Positions 1 to 6,320 of a DNA stretch of 8,740 nucleotides are shown piece after piece. The stretch lies in NCBI GenBank assembly GCA_016935655.1, contig JAFGQM010000027.1, forward strand, positions 1 through 8,740. The letters run 5' to 3'. Made by a program: the position numbers and the translations under genes. The DNA comes from Candidatus Altarchaeota archaeon. Its GTDB lineage: Archaea > Altiarchaeota > Altiarchaeia > JAFGQM01. How positions within the stretch are numbered: position 1 is the stretch's first letter; each line of letters begins with the position of its first letter. The notes beneath the pieces were generated by a model. It made no database searches. It was not told the origin of the DNA and saw only the letters and a list, made by a program, of their open reading frames with translations.

Positions 1-332
1 CAGTCACGGTGACGCACGACAAGAGCATAGAGGAGGTCGCCAAGCTGATGACGGAGAAGGGCGTGAACCACATACCCATAGTAAAAAACGGGACGCTGGA
101 CGGAATCGTGACCTCTTGGGACGTTGCGAAGGCTGTCGCTAGGGGCAAGAGGAGACTGGACGACGTGGCGGTCAAAAGCGTCGTGACGGCGAAGCCTGCT
201 GAGACGCTGGGCATAGTCTCGGAGCGGCTGAAGAAGCACGAGATATCGGCCCTCCCAGTCGTGGACGGCCGCGGCTCTGTCCTTGGGATAATAACCGCTG
301 AAGACGTATCAAAATTCGTACAGGGATCATGA
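1..332 (+). CDS. CBS-domain pair, C-terminal end of a truncated gene (probably COG1900/DUF39-CBS, homocysteine synthesis)
   Basis: The reading frame is open to the left edge: codons from base 3 read in frame into a GTG at 9, so this is the 3' end of a longer gene and GTG 9 is probably not its start. The visible part is two CBS motifs. The first contains KLMTEKGVNHIPIV and GIVTSWDVAKAV; the second contains SERLKKHEISALPVVD and GIITAEDVSKFV. CBS pairs usually bind adenosyl ligands and regulate an attached enzyme. In methanogens a DUF39 (COG1900) enzyme with C-terminal CBS pair is encoded beside a NIL-ferredoxin and is needed to make homocysteine from aspartate semialdehyde and sulfide. The same neighbour follows here with a 4-base ATGA overlap, so that identity is inferred from context; the catalytic domain is outside the window. 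Alternatively it could be a free-standing CBS protein. Confidence 0.8.
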   Translation, partial: VTVTHDKSIEEVAKLMTEKGVNHIPIVKNGTLDGIVTSWDVAKAVARGKRRLDDVAVKSVVTAKPAETLGIVSERLKKHEISALPVVDGRGSVLGIITAEDVSKFVQGS

Positions 333-712
333 CCAAGAAGTACCTGTTGGAGTTCAGGAAGGACGTAGACAAACCGGTGTTGGCAGAGTGCATACTGGCT
401 ACAAAGGCCAGGATAAACATACTCCGGGCGGACGCCGAGGGCAGGATGCTTGTGACGATACCGAAGGAAAAGGAGGAGGAGGTAATAAGCTTCCTGAAAA
501 AGGCAGGGGTGAAGGCGAGCGAGCAGAAGAATGCGGTCGAGTATGACAAGGACCTCTGCGTCGACTGCGGGGCCTGCATCTCGATCTGCCCGACGAACGC
601 CTTCCACTTCGACGAGGACAAAAAGCTGGTCTATGACCCGAAAAAGTGCGTCCTATGCAAGCTGTGCATCGACGCGTGCCCGAGGAGGGCGCTGAAGGCC
701 CCGGAATTCTGA
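329..712 (+). CDS. NIL-domain ferredoxin with two 4Fe-4S clusters (aspartate-semialdehyde sulfurtransferase partner)
   Basis: This is a 127-residue cytosolic protein. Residues 1 to about 70 fit a NIL domain (KKYLLEFRKDVDKPVLAECI at the start), the small ligand-binding fold also seen in methionine ABC transporter ATPases. Residues 75-120 are a two-cluster ferredoxin: Cys77, 80, 83 and 87 form CxxCxxCxxxCP, and Cys107, 110, 113 and 117 form the second set. Length and order match the methanogen NIL-ferredoxin (MA1822-type) that works with the COG1900-CBS protein in sulfide incorporation into homocysteine, presumably supplying electrons or handling sulfur. The ATG overlaps the upstream stop by four bases, and its own TGA overlaps the next gene's ATG by one base. 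This implies translational coupling and one transcript. Confidence is high for the fold and moderate for the specific pathway. Confidence 0.9.
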   Translation: MTKKYLLEFRKDVDKPVLAECILATKARINILRADAEGRMLVTIPKEKEEEVISFLKKAGVKASEQKNAVEYDKDLCVDCGACISICPTNAFHFDEDKKLVYDPKKCVLCKLCIDACPRRALKAPEF

Positions 713-1398
713 TGATAGCTAATTTCGAGTTTAAGGACACTATTCTGAAGGTCAGATGCGACAGGGATATCTCCGATAAGGTCAAAAAATTCATAGTCGA
801 GAAGCGACAGGAGCTGGAAGGCTACATTGCGCGCAACCCCGGGTTCAGAACATCGCTGGAGCCGTTGGATGCTATTGGGGGGCCAAAGATCGCCCAGATA
901 ATGGCCGAGGCTGGGAAAAAGGCCGATGTGGGGCCGATGGCTGCAGTCGCAGGCACGATATCGGAGCTTCTTGCGGACGCAGCTGTGGGATGGGGCGCAG
1001 GATGGATAATCGTGGACAACGGCGGGGACATATGCCTGTGCGGCGACAAGGAGTTCACGATATCAATATTCGCAGGCTCTTCACCGCTCTCGGACAGGAT
1101 AGGATTCAGGGTCAACGCAGGTGATAAAAAGCTGGGCATCTGCACATCCTCGGCGTCGGTGGGCCACTCCATAAGCTTCGGGGACGCTGACTCGGTAACA
1201 GTAGTCGCCAAGAGCGCCCCGCTGGCGGACGCCTTCGCCACGGCAATCGGGAACGAGTCCAAGGGGAAGAGGGCCATAGAGCGAGGCATAGGTTTCGCTT
1301 CTAGGCATCTGGGCTCGATAGACGGGGCACTGGTAATAAAGGGCGACAGGATAGGCAGGGTGGGGGTGCTGCCGGATTTGGTAAAAATAGTGCATTAA
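712..1398 (+). CDS. UPF0280 / COG2122 ApbE-like protein
   Basis: This is a 228-residue protein starting at ATG 712, whose A is the last base of the upstream TGA. The frame stays open further upstream, but only by reading through the ferredoxin gene. ApbE-like features are GPMAAVAGTISELLADAA (residues 75-91), IVDNGGDI (100-107), GICTSSASVGHS (142-153) and the DADSVTVVAKSAPLADAFATAIGN stretch (158-181), which resembles the FMN-transferase core. Length is normal for UPF0280. The family is archaeal and bacterial; in methanogens a COG2122 protein has been linked genetically to sulfide-dependent homocysteine synthesis. Placement directly behind the NIL-ferredoxin, with overlapping codons, supports a shared role here. 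The exact reaction is not established. No signal peptide is visible, so it should be cytosolic, unlike secreted bacterial ApbE. Confidence 0.88.
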   Translation: MIANFEFKDTILKVRCDRDISDKVKKFIVEKRQELEGYIARNPGFRTSLEPLDAIGGPKIAQIMAEAGKKADVGPMAAVAGTISELLADAAVGWGAGWIIVDNGGDICLCGDKEFTISIFAGSSPLSDRIGFRVNAGDKKLGICTSSASVGHSISFGDADSVTVVAKSAPLADAFATAIGNESKGKRAIERGIGFASRHLGSIDGALVIKGDRIGRVGVLPDLVKIVH

Positions 1399-1446
1399 TT
1401 CCATCCAACGTTGGATATAATTAATTATATCCATATTTATTATACC
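1394..1446 (+). promoter_or_regulatory. Interlocked palindromes and TATA-like box ahead of the antiporter operon
   Basis: Bases 1403-1416 are a perfect 14-bp palindrome (ATCCAACGTTGGAT). With two mismatched pairs it extends to 1394-1425. It shares its right arm with a second perfect palindrome of 22 bp at 1412-1433, an AT-rich core between TGGATAT and ATATCCA. A further half-site, ATCCAAC, lies at 1461-1467. An AT-rich TATA candidate (TATTTATTATA, about 1434-1444) would put the transcript start near 1466-1470, just before ATG 1474. Repressor sites flanking TATA are the simplest reading. The palindromes could also help end the upstream operon. Confidence 0.5.
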
Positions 1447-1473
1447 ACCTTCTAATATTAATCCAACCTAGAA

Positions 1474-3387
1474 ATGAAGAAAAGGCTGTTATTGGTAGTG
1501 CTGGTACTGGCTCTGCTGCCGGAGGCCCTGGCAGCGAGCGGCGAGGCGGAGAACGGGATGCCCATCGAGATAGTCCTCCTCTCCGACATCGGGCTGATAA
1601 TAATCGCAGCGACCGTCATAGGCTACACCGCCTCGATCCTGAAGCAGCCGCTCATACCCGCCTATATACTGGCCGGCATACTTATAGGCCCCATGGTGTC
1701 CAATCTGGTAACAGGCGCACCCTTCATATACGACTTCGATGTCGTGGTCGCATTGTCGCAGCTTGGGATAACGTTCCTTCTGTTCACCGTCGGCATGGAG
1801 CTGGATCTGTCAAGGCTTAAGGATGTCGGTTTGGTCTCGGCTTTCGTCGGCATAGCGCAGGTCGCGGTGGTGTTCTGGGCCGGCTTCCTCGCGGCCGTTG
1901 CCTTCGGGTTTGGCGCGCAGGAGGCGCTTTTCCTAGGGCTCATAGTGGCCTTCAGCTCGACCATGGTAGTCATCAAGATAATATCAGACAGGGACGAGAT
2001 AGAGACCCTCCACGGGAGGATAATGCTGGGGATACTGCTCATCCAGGACGTTATCGTAGTCATCGTCATGTCCCTCATAAGCGCCCCAGGCGGCCTTGCG
2101 CTGGACCCGGTAGTGGATGCGCTCGTGAAGGGCTTAGGGCTCTTCGCGCTGGCTATCGTTATCAGCAGGTTCATAGCACCGGCCGCGATGAGGAGTTTGT
2201 CCAAGTCCGTCGAGCTGATATTCCTCTTCGCTCTCAGCCTTTGCTTCGTATTCGCGCTCGCAAGCCACTCCCTCGGCTTCTCGCCTGCGATAGGCGGCTT
2301 CCTGGCAGGGCTGAGCCTGGCCGTCTTCCCGTACAACCTGGAGGTATCATGCCGCATAAAGCCGCTGCGGGACTTTTTCGCCATAATGTTCTTCGTGTCG
2401 CTGGGTATGCAGATAGTGGTCGACGACATCGGCATCCTGCTGCAGCTGGCTGCCCCGATAATAGTGTTCTCTATAATAGTGCTTCTCCTTAAACCAGTGG
2501 TCATAGCCCTAATCTGCCTTATCCTGGGCTACGAACGGAGGACATCGTTCCTGGCGGGGGTAGGGCTCGGCCAGATATCGGAGTTCTCGCTGATACTCGC
2601 GCTGCCGCTCGCCCTCGAGAACCCGGCTTCGCCGGTCTTCCTCATAACCCTTGTGATAGCCATAGTTACCATATCCATAACCCCGTATCTGATCAAATAC
2701 GGCAACTCCATCTACATACCGTTCTCCGGGATGCTGGAAAAGCTCGAGAAGATGAGTTTCATCAAAAAGAGGCATCAGCTGGAGAGGTTCCCGGAGAAGA
2801 AGAAGCTGAATGACCACATAGTCTTTTTCGGCGCGCACATAATGGGCATGGAGGTGATAAACCATCTGCAGAAGTCCAAGGAGGACTTCGTAGTCGTGGA
2901 CCACAACCCTGAGATAATAAAGAAGCTGATAAACAGGGGCGTGCACAGCCTTTATGGGGACGCTGAGGACATAGAGGTACTCGAAAAGGTGAATTTGAAG
3001 GACGCAAAGCTGATAATATCGACCATACCGAACGAGGACGATAGCCTCCTGCTTATCAAAACCGTAAGGAAGGTCAACCCGGACGCCATGGTGTTCGTAA
3101 CGGCAAAGACCATAGACCATGCCATCAAGTTCTACAGGGAGGGCGCAGACTACATATTCCACCTTAAGCTGCTCGGCGGCAAGGAAGCTGCGAAGGTCCT
3201 GGACGAGTCGCTGGGGAAGGGCGGGAAGGAGCGCATCCTCAAGAGGAAGATAGACGAGATCGGGGCCTTGGAGAGAAAGCGAAGGGAGGAGATAATCGAC
3301 CGCCTGGATCCGACTTTCCTTAAACAGCTAGACGAGCTGAAGGCGCAGTGCGAGATAAAGAAAAGCGAGGAATTGGGGGAAGAGTGA
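1474..3387 (+). CDS. Kef-type monovalent cation/proton antiporter with RCK (TrkA-N) domain
   Basis: This is a 637-residue integral membrane protein of the CPA2 family. A hydrophobic N-terminus (1-20, ending LPEALA) looks like a signal peptide or extra helix. Residues about 33-405 form the Na+/H+-exchanger domain with many hydrophobic helices. Asp192 in LLIQD sits where KefC-type proteins have their ion-coupling acidic residue; GFSPAIGGFLAGLSLA (268-283) and GLGQISEFSLILA (364-376) are other family signatures. Residues about 446-575 form a Rossmann RCK/TrkA-N domain with a variant glycine motif (GAHIMG, 453-458) and acidic Asp476 for nucleotide binding. The C-terminal 55 residues are highly charged and helical. 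It probably exchanges K+ or Na+ for H+ and is gated by a nucleotide through the RCK domain. No KefF/KefG-like partner is seen. The ATG lacks a clear Shine-Dalgarno site, which fits the short predicted leader. Confidence 0.93.
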   Translation: MKKRLLLVVLVLALLPEALAASGEAENGMPIEIVLLSDIGLIIIAATVIGYTASILKQPLIPAYILAGILIGPMVSNLVTGAPFIYDFDVVVALSQLGITFLLFTVGMELDLSRLKDVGLVSAFVGIAQVAVVFWAGFLAAVAFGFGAQEALFLGLIVAFSSTMVVIKIISDRDEIETLHGRIMLGILLIQDVIVVIVMSLISAPGGLALDPVVDALVKGLGLFALAIVISRFIAPAAMRSLSKSVELIFLFALSLCFVFALASHSLGFSPAIGGFLAGLSLAVFPYNLEVSCRIKPLRDFFAIMFFVSLGMQIVVDDIGILLQLAAPIIVFSIIVLLLKPVVIALICLILGYERRTSFLAGVGLGQISEFSLILALPLALENPASPVFLITLVIAIVTISITPYLIKYGNSIYIPFSGMLEKLEKMSFIKKRHQLERFPEKKKLNDHIVFFGAHIMGMEVINHLQKSKEDFVVVDHNPEIIKKLINRGVHSLYGDAEDIEVLEKVNLKDAKLIISTIPNEDDSLLLIKTVRKVNPDAMVFVTAKTIDHAIKFYREGADYIFHLKLLGGKEAAKVLDESLGKGGKERILKRKIDEIGALERKRREEIIDRLDPTFLKQLDELKAQCEIKKSEELGEE

Positions 3388-4415
3388 AAAAGGATATAAT
3401 AAGCCTGGAGGAGGCTAGGGAGATACGTGAGCAGCTGCGGCCGGCCTTTGCAGGATATGTGACCGACGGGAACGTGTCCGACAGGGACGTGCTGGCGACT
3501 CTGATGGATTTAATTGTGAGGGGGCACATAGGCATCGACATGGAGAGCCAGAAGAAGCCGGTGAAGGTCAAGAAGGTCTACTTCTTGTCGAATCCGGAGA
3601 CACTGCTCCCGTTCGAGAGGAGGTTCATCGAAGTACTTTTTTCCGAGTCTAAGGAGCTGAGTCCAGAAAAGGTAAGGCGAAAGCTCCTTTCGGGGGAGCT
3701 ACACAAAGTTATCCGAGAAAACCTCAGCGAACTGGAGAATGCGAAGATAGTAAAATCAAGGCTTCTCTTCTATGGCAAGGACCTTGGGTATAAGACAATC
3801 AAGTACAAGGTTAATCGGGGGGAAGTTCAGCAACTGGATAGTAAGGGTATATGGACACGATGGAATGAAGGAAAAGAAGCTCGCTACAGCTGGGGGATAG
3901 CAAGGGAGATTGAGGTTAAGACCATAGGTGATTTGGAGGACTATAGGTGTTATCTGAATAGGAGTCTTGCAGGAGGGGCATTCATTATTTTGTTCGTGTT
4001 ATTTTTTTGTAGTGTCAGTATCTTAGCCGGGTTTACTTTGTATTATTTAACTCCCGTGCCTTGGGCCTTCGTGTTGATAGGCGGATTTTTTTTATTTGCA
4101 GGAGCGTCGGTACTTGTAAGCGCTATAAAGCGACGTTTAGAACTTAAGGGAGTGAAAAAGCTCCTGCTATTCCAGTTTGCGAACAACGTGGTCCCGTTCA
4201 CCAAGAGGAAATATGAAGATTTGTTTGACTTCATCCAAAAATACCCGCTCAAACAGCAGCGTCTCTATAATGAATTCATGCCGCACGCGGTCGCATTCGG
4301 GCTGGACACCTCCTGGAACGAATCGTTTGGGATACCTGAGGAAACGGTGGTCAGCTCGAGGGCGGTTAGTCAGCTATCGCCGGGAGAAAGGGAGAAGTTC
4401 GGGGATTTGGAGTAG
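3384..4415 (+). CDS. Membrane protein resembling the C-terminal half of DUF2207
   Basis: The start chosen is GTG 3384, overlapping the antiporter stop (GTGA) with GGGGGA a few bases upstream. An in-frame GTG at 3348 would add 12 residues and overlap more. The product has 343 residues. AGYVTDG plus DVLATLMDLIVRGHIGI (about 23-51) matches the 'domain after the first membrane segment' of DUF2207 proteins. Two hydrophobic segments follow at about 198-222 and 226-249. Near the end, FMPHAVAFGLDTSWNESF (299-316) matches the YAvAfGl...W signature of that family. The usual secreted N-terminal DUF2207 domain is absent, so this is a short form. Function is unknown; coupling to the antiporter suggests an accessory or regulatory membrane role. 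The middle (roughly 3850-4150) is visibly more AT-rich than the surrounding genes. Confidence 0.75.
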   Translation: MKKDIISLEEAREIREQLRPAFAGYVTDGNVSDRDVLATLMDLIVRGHIGIDMESQKKPVKVKKVYFLSNPETLLPFERRFIEVLFSESKELSPEKVRRKLLSGELHKVIRENLSELENAKIVKSRLLFYGKDLGYKTIKYKVNRGEVQQLDSKGIWTRWNEGKEARYSWGIAREIEVKTIGDLEDYRCYLNRSLAGGAFIILFVLFFCSVSILAGFTLYYLTPVPWAFVLIGGFFLFAGASVLVSAIKRRLELKGVKKLLLFQFANNVVPFTKRKYEDLFDFIQKYPLKQQRLYNEFMPHAVAFGLDTSWNESFGIPEETVVSSRAVSQLSPGEREKFGDLE

Positions 4416-4419
4416 TTAG

Positions 4420-4515
4420 TTTGAGGGTTTAAGGAGGTTGGATTGAATTGACGAACGCTATAGTTTTTGAGTTCCTTATACCCATGGATTTGAGGGTTTA
4501 AGGAGCTCCTTAAAC
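4420..4515 (+). repeat. 17-bp direct repeat and 20-bp palindrome after the DUF2207-like gene
   Basis: TTTGAGGGTTTAAGGAG occurs at 4420-4436, starting 5 bases after the stop, and again at 4489-4505. The second copy continues into its own reverse complement, giving a perfect 20-bp palindrome at 4496-4515 (GTTTAAGGAG and its inverse). The first copy lacks the inverse arm. A T-run lies between at 4464-4468. This may be a terminator, or a protein site duplicated by rearrangement. Confidence 0.6.
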
Positions 4516-4521
4516 TAATGA

Positions 4522-4540
4522 AATGAGTGCGGGGGGTACG
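4522..4540 (+). repeat. Degenerate copy of the tRNA-Leu 3' end (possible att remnant)
   Basis: AATGA-GTGCGGGGG followed by gt-ACGA here resembles AATGAAGTGCGGGGGACGA at 6152-6170, which covers the tRNA-Leu 3' acceptor end and its trailer. The orientation is the same. The exact core is the 9-base GTGCGGGGG; the match needs a 1-base and a 2-base gap. If real, the two copies bound a 1.6 kb block carrying the first fic gene. The match is short and could be chance. Confidence 0.3.
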
Positions 4541-4553
4541 AAAATGGTATCTT

Positions 4554-4577
4554 GAGTCTTCTGTCGACAGTCCTGTT
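4554..4577 (+). repeat. Dispersed repeat copy 1 (TCTTCTGTCnACAG...TCCTGTT)
   Basis: GAGTCTTCTGTCGACAG followed by TCCTGTT matches 7554-7585, where one base is inserted after GAG, the palindromic core CTGTCGACAG (4561-4570) has one change, and 7 extra bases (TTTCCAG) separate the halves. Both copies sit in fic-adjacent spacers, so this looks like a shared ancestral element rather than coding sequence. Confidence 0.55.
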
Positions 4578-4615
4578 GTTTGTTCTTAGTATGCTACATT
4601 GCCGAGAAGAAAAGC

Positions 4616-4678
4616 TTCTTATTTACTGAAGTAAATGAGTGTTTTTATAGCCTTATTTACTTACGGAAATAAGGCTAT
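4616..4678. repeat. AT-rich inverted repeats at the 3' end of the first fic gene
   Basis: ATTTACT and AGTAAAT form a 7-bp inverted repeat at 4621-4636 with GA between. Next to it ATAGCCTTATTT (4647-4658) and its perfect reverse complement (4667-4678) form a 12-bp stem with an 8-base loop. CTTATTTACT occurs in both (4618-4627 and 4652-4661). The longer hairpin lies 12 bases past the minus-strand fic stop, so it would sit in that transcript's 3' end and may aid termination or stability. No U-run follows on that strand. Confidence 0.55.
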
Positions 4679-4689
4679 GGAGGAACGTC

Positions 4690-5838
4690 TCAGTATTTGG
4701 CCTTCAGGGCCCTGATCAAACCGTCCGCAACATAGATTCTGTTCCTCTTACGGTCAGAATACTCCTTCAGAATCCCTGCATCCTGCAAACCCCTTATCGT
4801 CGACTGTGCGGTCGGGAAGGTGACCTTAAGGTATTCCGCAGCATTTTTGGCTGTTATGTAGGGGTTTATGAACAGATAATCCACTAGCCTTTCGGCGTTG
4901 ACCGTCCCTCTCGTTCTGCGAAGCTCGTCATGATACCGCTTTTGCAGCTTCAGTATACCCTCGACGTTTTGTATGGATTCCCTAGACTGCTCTGCAACTG
5001 CCTTTAGGAAAAAATCCACCCATGCAGCGTAATCGCTGTTTGCCCTTACTGCCATCAGCTTATCTGAATATTCTTCCCTGTGCTTCTCCATGTATCCGCT
5101 CAGGTACAGAAGGGGCTCAGGCATCAATCCCTGTTTGCAGAGGAACAACGTGATCAATAGCCTCCCGATTCTTCCGTTCCCGTCAAAGAAGGGGTGGAGG
5201 GTTTCAAACTGGTAATGCATTAGAGCGCATTGTATCAGGGAAGGCATTCCTTTCGGAGGATTTTGTATGAAACCCTCGAAATCCAGCAAGAGCCTTCCAA
5301 GATCCTCAGGCCTGGGGGGCACAAACTCCGCTTCCTCGATGTCGTCCGAGAACCCTATCCAGTTCTGGCCTTCCCGGAAGTTGCCGGGACGCCTATCGGC
5401 ACCCCTTACGCCCTTTAGAAGCCTCTTATGCAACTCTCCCATCAAAGATAGGCTTATCGGGCGTTTTCGGATGGCGGAAAGGGCATATACAGTGGCATCA
5501 ACATAGTTCCTGACCTCCCTTACGTGCATATATTCCTTGGGCTCCTTGTTCGTGATCTCATACAGGAAGAGGTCCGACAAAGACGCCCGAGTCCCCTCTA
5601 TCCTCGAGCTTAAGACTGCCTCTTGCCGGATGTAAGGCTGTATGAGGACGTGGGGGTTCGGCAAAAGCTGACCGATGCCCGCAAGCCTTCCCAGATAATT
5701 ATCTGCCTCGGAAAGCAAAGGTACGGTTTTGTCACTATACTCCAATTTTGTCGGAAGCGCATTAGGAACGAAAATACTTACACCATCGGAATTCTTATAA
5801 AATCTTCCGCTCGGTTTTTTGAATTCGCTTATTTTCAT
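4690..5838 (-). CDS. Class II Fic protein with C-terminal winged helix (predicted AMPylase)
   Basis: This 382-residue protein has the Fic_N-Fic-wHTH layout. The N-terminal region carries the inhibitory motif SSRIEG (77-82), fitting [S/T]xxxE[G/N], so it is class II, with the inhibitory helix before the core. The catalytic motif HPFFDGNGRIGR (215-226) is complete, including the catalytic His215 and the GNGRxxR phosphate-binding part. It should therefore be able to transfer AMP, or another nucleotide, to hydroxyl groups of target proteins. Residues about 315-382 (RLVDYLFINPYITAKNAAEY onward) fit a winged helix-turn-helix that may bind DNA. The gene stands alone on the minus strand. A palindrome and TATA candidate precede it, suggesting autoregulation through the wHTH (inference). 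Homologues act in signalling, toxin-antitoxin or defence roles; no antitoxin gene is seen beside it, consistent with inhibition in cis. Confidence 0.93.
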   Translation of the reverse strand: MKISEFKKPSGRFYKNSDGVSIFVPNALPTKLEYSDKTVPLLSEADNYLGRLAGIGQLLPNPHVLIQPYIRQEAVLSSRIEGTRASLSDLFLYEITNKEPKEYMHVREVRNYVDATVYALSAIRKRPISLSLMGELHKRLLKGVRGADRRPGNFREGQNWIGFSDDIEEAEFVPPRPEDLGRLLLDFEGFIQNPPKGMPSLIQCALMHYQFETLHPFFDGNGRIGRLLITLFLCKQGLMPEPLLYLSGYMEKHREEYSDKLMAVRANSDYAAWVDFFLKAVAEQSRESIQNVEGILKLQKRYHDELRRTRGTVNAERLVDYLFINPYITAKNAAEYLKVTFPTAQSTIRGLQDAGILKEYSDRKRNRIYVADGLIRALKAKY

Positions 5839-5865
5839 GTTAAAGAGTGTTTTAGTTAGAGATCT

Positions 5866-5914
5866 GTTATTTAAGAATTAAGGTCTTTTCTTTAATAAGA
5901 AAATTCTTATTAAA
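5866..5914 (-). promoter_or_regulatory. Promoter and palindromic operator candidate of the first fic gene
   Basis: Bases 5891-5914 form a 24-base inverted repeat: TTTAATAAGAA, two central A, TTCTTATTAAA. It lies 53-76 bases upstream of the minus-strand ATG at 5838. Between it and the gene, TTCTTAAATAAC (5866-5877, minus strand) is the best TATA candidate and would give a start near 5840-5850, a very short leader. The palindrome just upstream of TATA suits a regulator such as the Fic winged helix. Confidence 0.45.
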
Positions 5915-5959
5915 ATTAGTTTGAATAGTAACATACGGGAAGCGGGGCATTTAATGCAA

Positions 5960-5996
5960 TACCCTCTTTTTCTGAGTTTTTGTAAAAAAGAGGGTA
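5960..5996. repeat. 12-bp stem hairpin with T/A-rich arms
   Basis: TACCCTCTTTTT (5960-5971) and its perfect reverse complement (5985-5996) enclose a 13-base loop. It lies in the gene-free stretch 5839-6158 between the first fic gene and tRNA-Leu. That stretch otherwise holds the fic promoter, this hairpin, a tandem ACTCTAG pair near 6013-6026, twin-hairpin element A and the tRNA trailer; I see no coding sequence in it. Confidence 0.6.
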
Positions 5997-6027
5997 AAAA
6001 TCAGCACAGTGGACTCTAGACTCTAGA

Positions 6028-6082
6028 CACGAGGTTCAGCTTTGCTGAACCTGTGCCCAAGTTCACAAAGTGAACTTCGGGC
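6028..6082. repeat. Twin-hairpin element, copy A
   Basis: Hairpin 1: CAC, bulged G, AGGTTCAGC (6032-6040), loop TTT, GCTGAACCT (6044-6052), GTG. Hairpin 2: GCCC (6055-6058), AAGTTCAC (6059-6066), loop AAA, GTGAACTT (6070-6077), bulged C (6078), GGGC (6079-6082). The two lower stems share G6055. Copies B (7502-7550) and C (8682-8737) have the same layout with different stem sequences. A GACTCTAGACTCT stretch lies just upstream, echoed before copy C as GACTCGAGACTCT. Confidence 0.8.
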
Positions 6083-6123
6083 AGCAGACTTAAAAGGAGT
6101 GCTTTCCGCTAACTCTCCAAGCC

Positions 6124-6158
6124 CTTCATTGCCGAAACTGGGCAATATAACAATGAAG
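6124..6158 (-). other. tRNA-Leu 3' trailer with two alternative hairpins
   Basis: On the minus strand the bases directly after the tRNA discriminator read CTTCATTG (6158-6151) and pair perfectly with CAATGAAG (6131-6124). An alternative inner stem, ATTGCC (6146-6141) with GGCAAT (6133-6128), has a 7-base loop; the two overlap, so only one can form at a time. It may help 3' processing or termination of the tRNA transcript. Confidence 0.45.
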
Positions 6159-6243
6159 TGCGGGGGACGAGATTCGAACTCGCGCAGGCCTAAGCCACAA
6201 GGTCCTAAGCCTTGCCCGTTTGACCAGACTCCGGCACCCCCGC
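6159..6243 (-). tRNA. tRNA-Leu (anticodon UAG)
   Basis: This is an 85-base type II tRNA on the minus strand. Acceptor GCGGGGG pairs with CCCCCGC, and the discriminator is A. The D stem is CCG/CGG with GGTCAAA in the loop. The anticodon stem CAAGG/CCTTG encloses the loop CTTAGGA, giving anticodon TAG at 6207-6205 with G37. A long variable arm (GGC-TTAG-GCC) marks Leu. The T arm is GCGAG-TTCGAAT-CTCGT. It decodes CUA and, by wobble, other CUN codons. CCA is not encoded (CTTC follows). There is no intron. A TATA-like AAATAAA at about 6296-6290 on the minus strand may be its promoter. Confidence 0.95.
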
Positions 6244-6320
6244 ATAAAATGGGTAAGCGACTGTAGTGTAACTCGCCAGTATGCTGCGGGTTTATTTGAA
6301 ATTCCAGAAATAAAAGGGTC

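Noticed and set aside
172..794. Minus-strand open frames over the CBS and ferredoxin genes
   Set aside because: Fully antisense to genes with clear domains and cysteine motifs; no family match.
1662..2504. A long open frame of 280 codons on the minus strand
   Set aside because: It lies wholly inside the antiporter gene, antisense; its product has the Ser/Thr/Arg-rich look of an opposite-strand shadow and no recognisable domain.
2509..3162. A 217-codon minus-strand open frame
   Set aside because: Antisense to the antiporter RCK region, with Tyr/Val/Leu-rich composition from reading conserved codons in reverse; no start signals.
6028..6082. Bacterial-type intrinsic terminator
   Set aside because: No T-run follows either hairpin on either strand, and the paired architecture recurs in two other places with covarying stems.
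6159..6243. Split or intron-containing tRNA
   Set aside because: All arms are contiguous and pair normally, with a 7-base anticodon loop.
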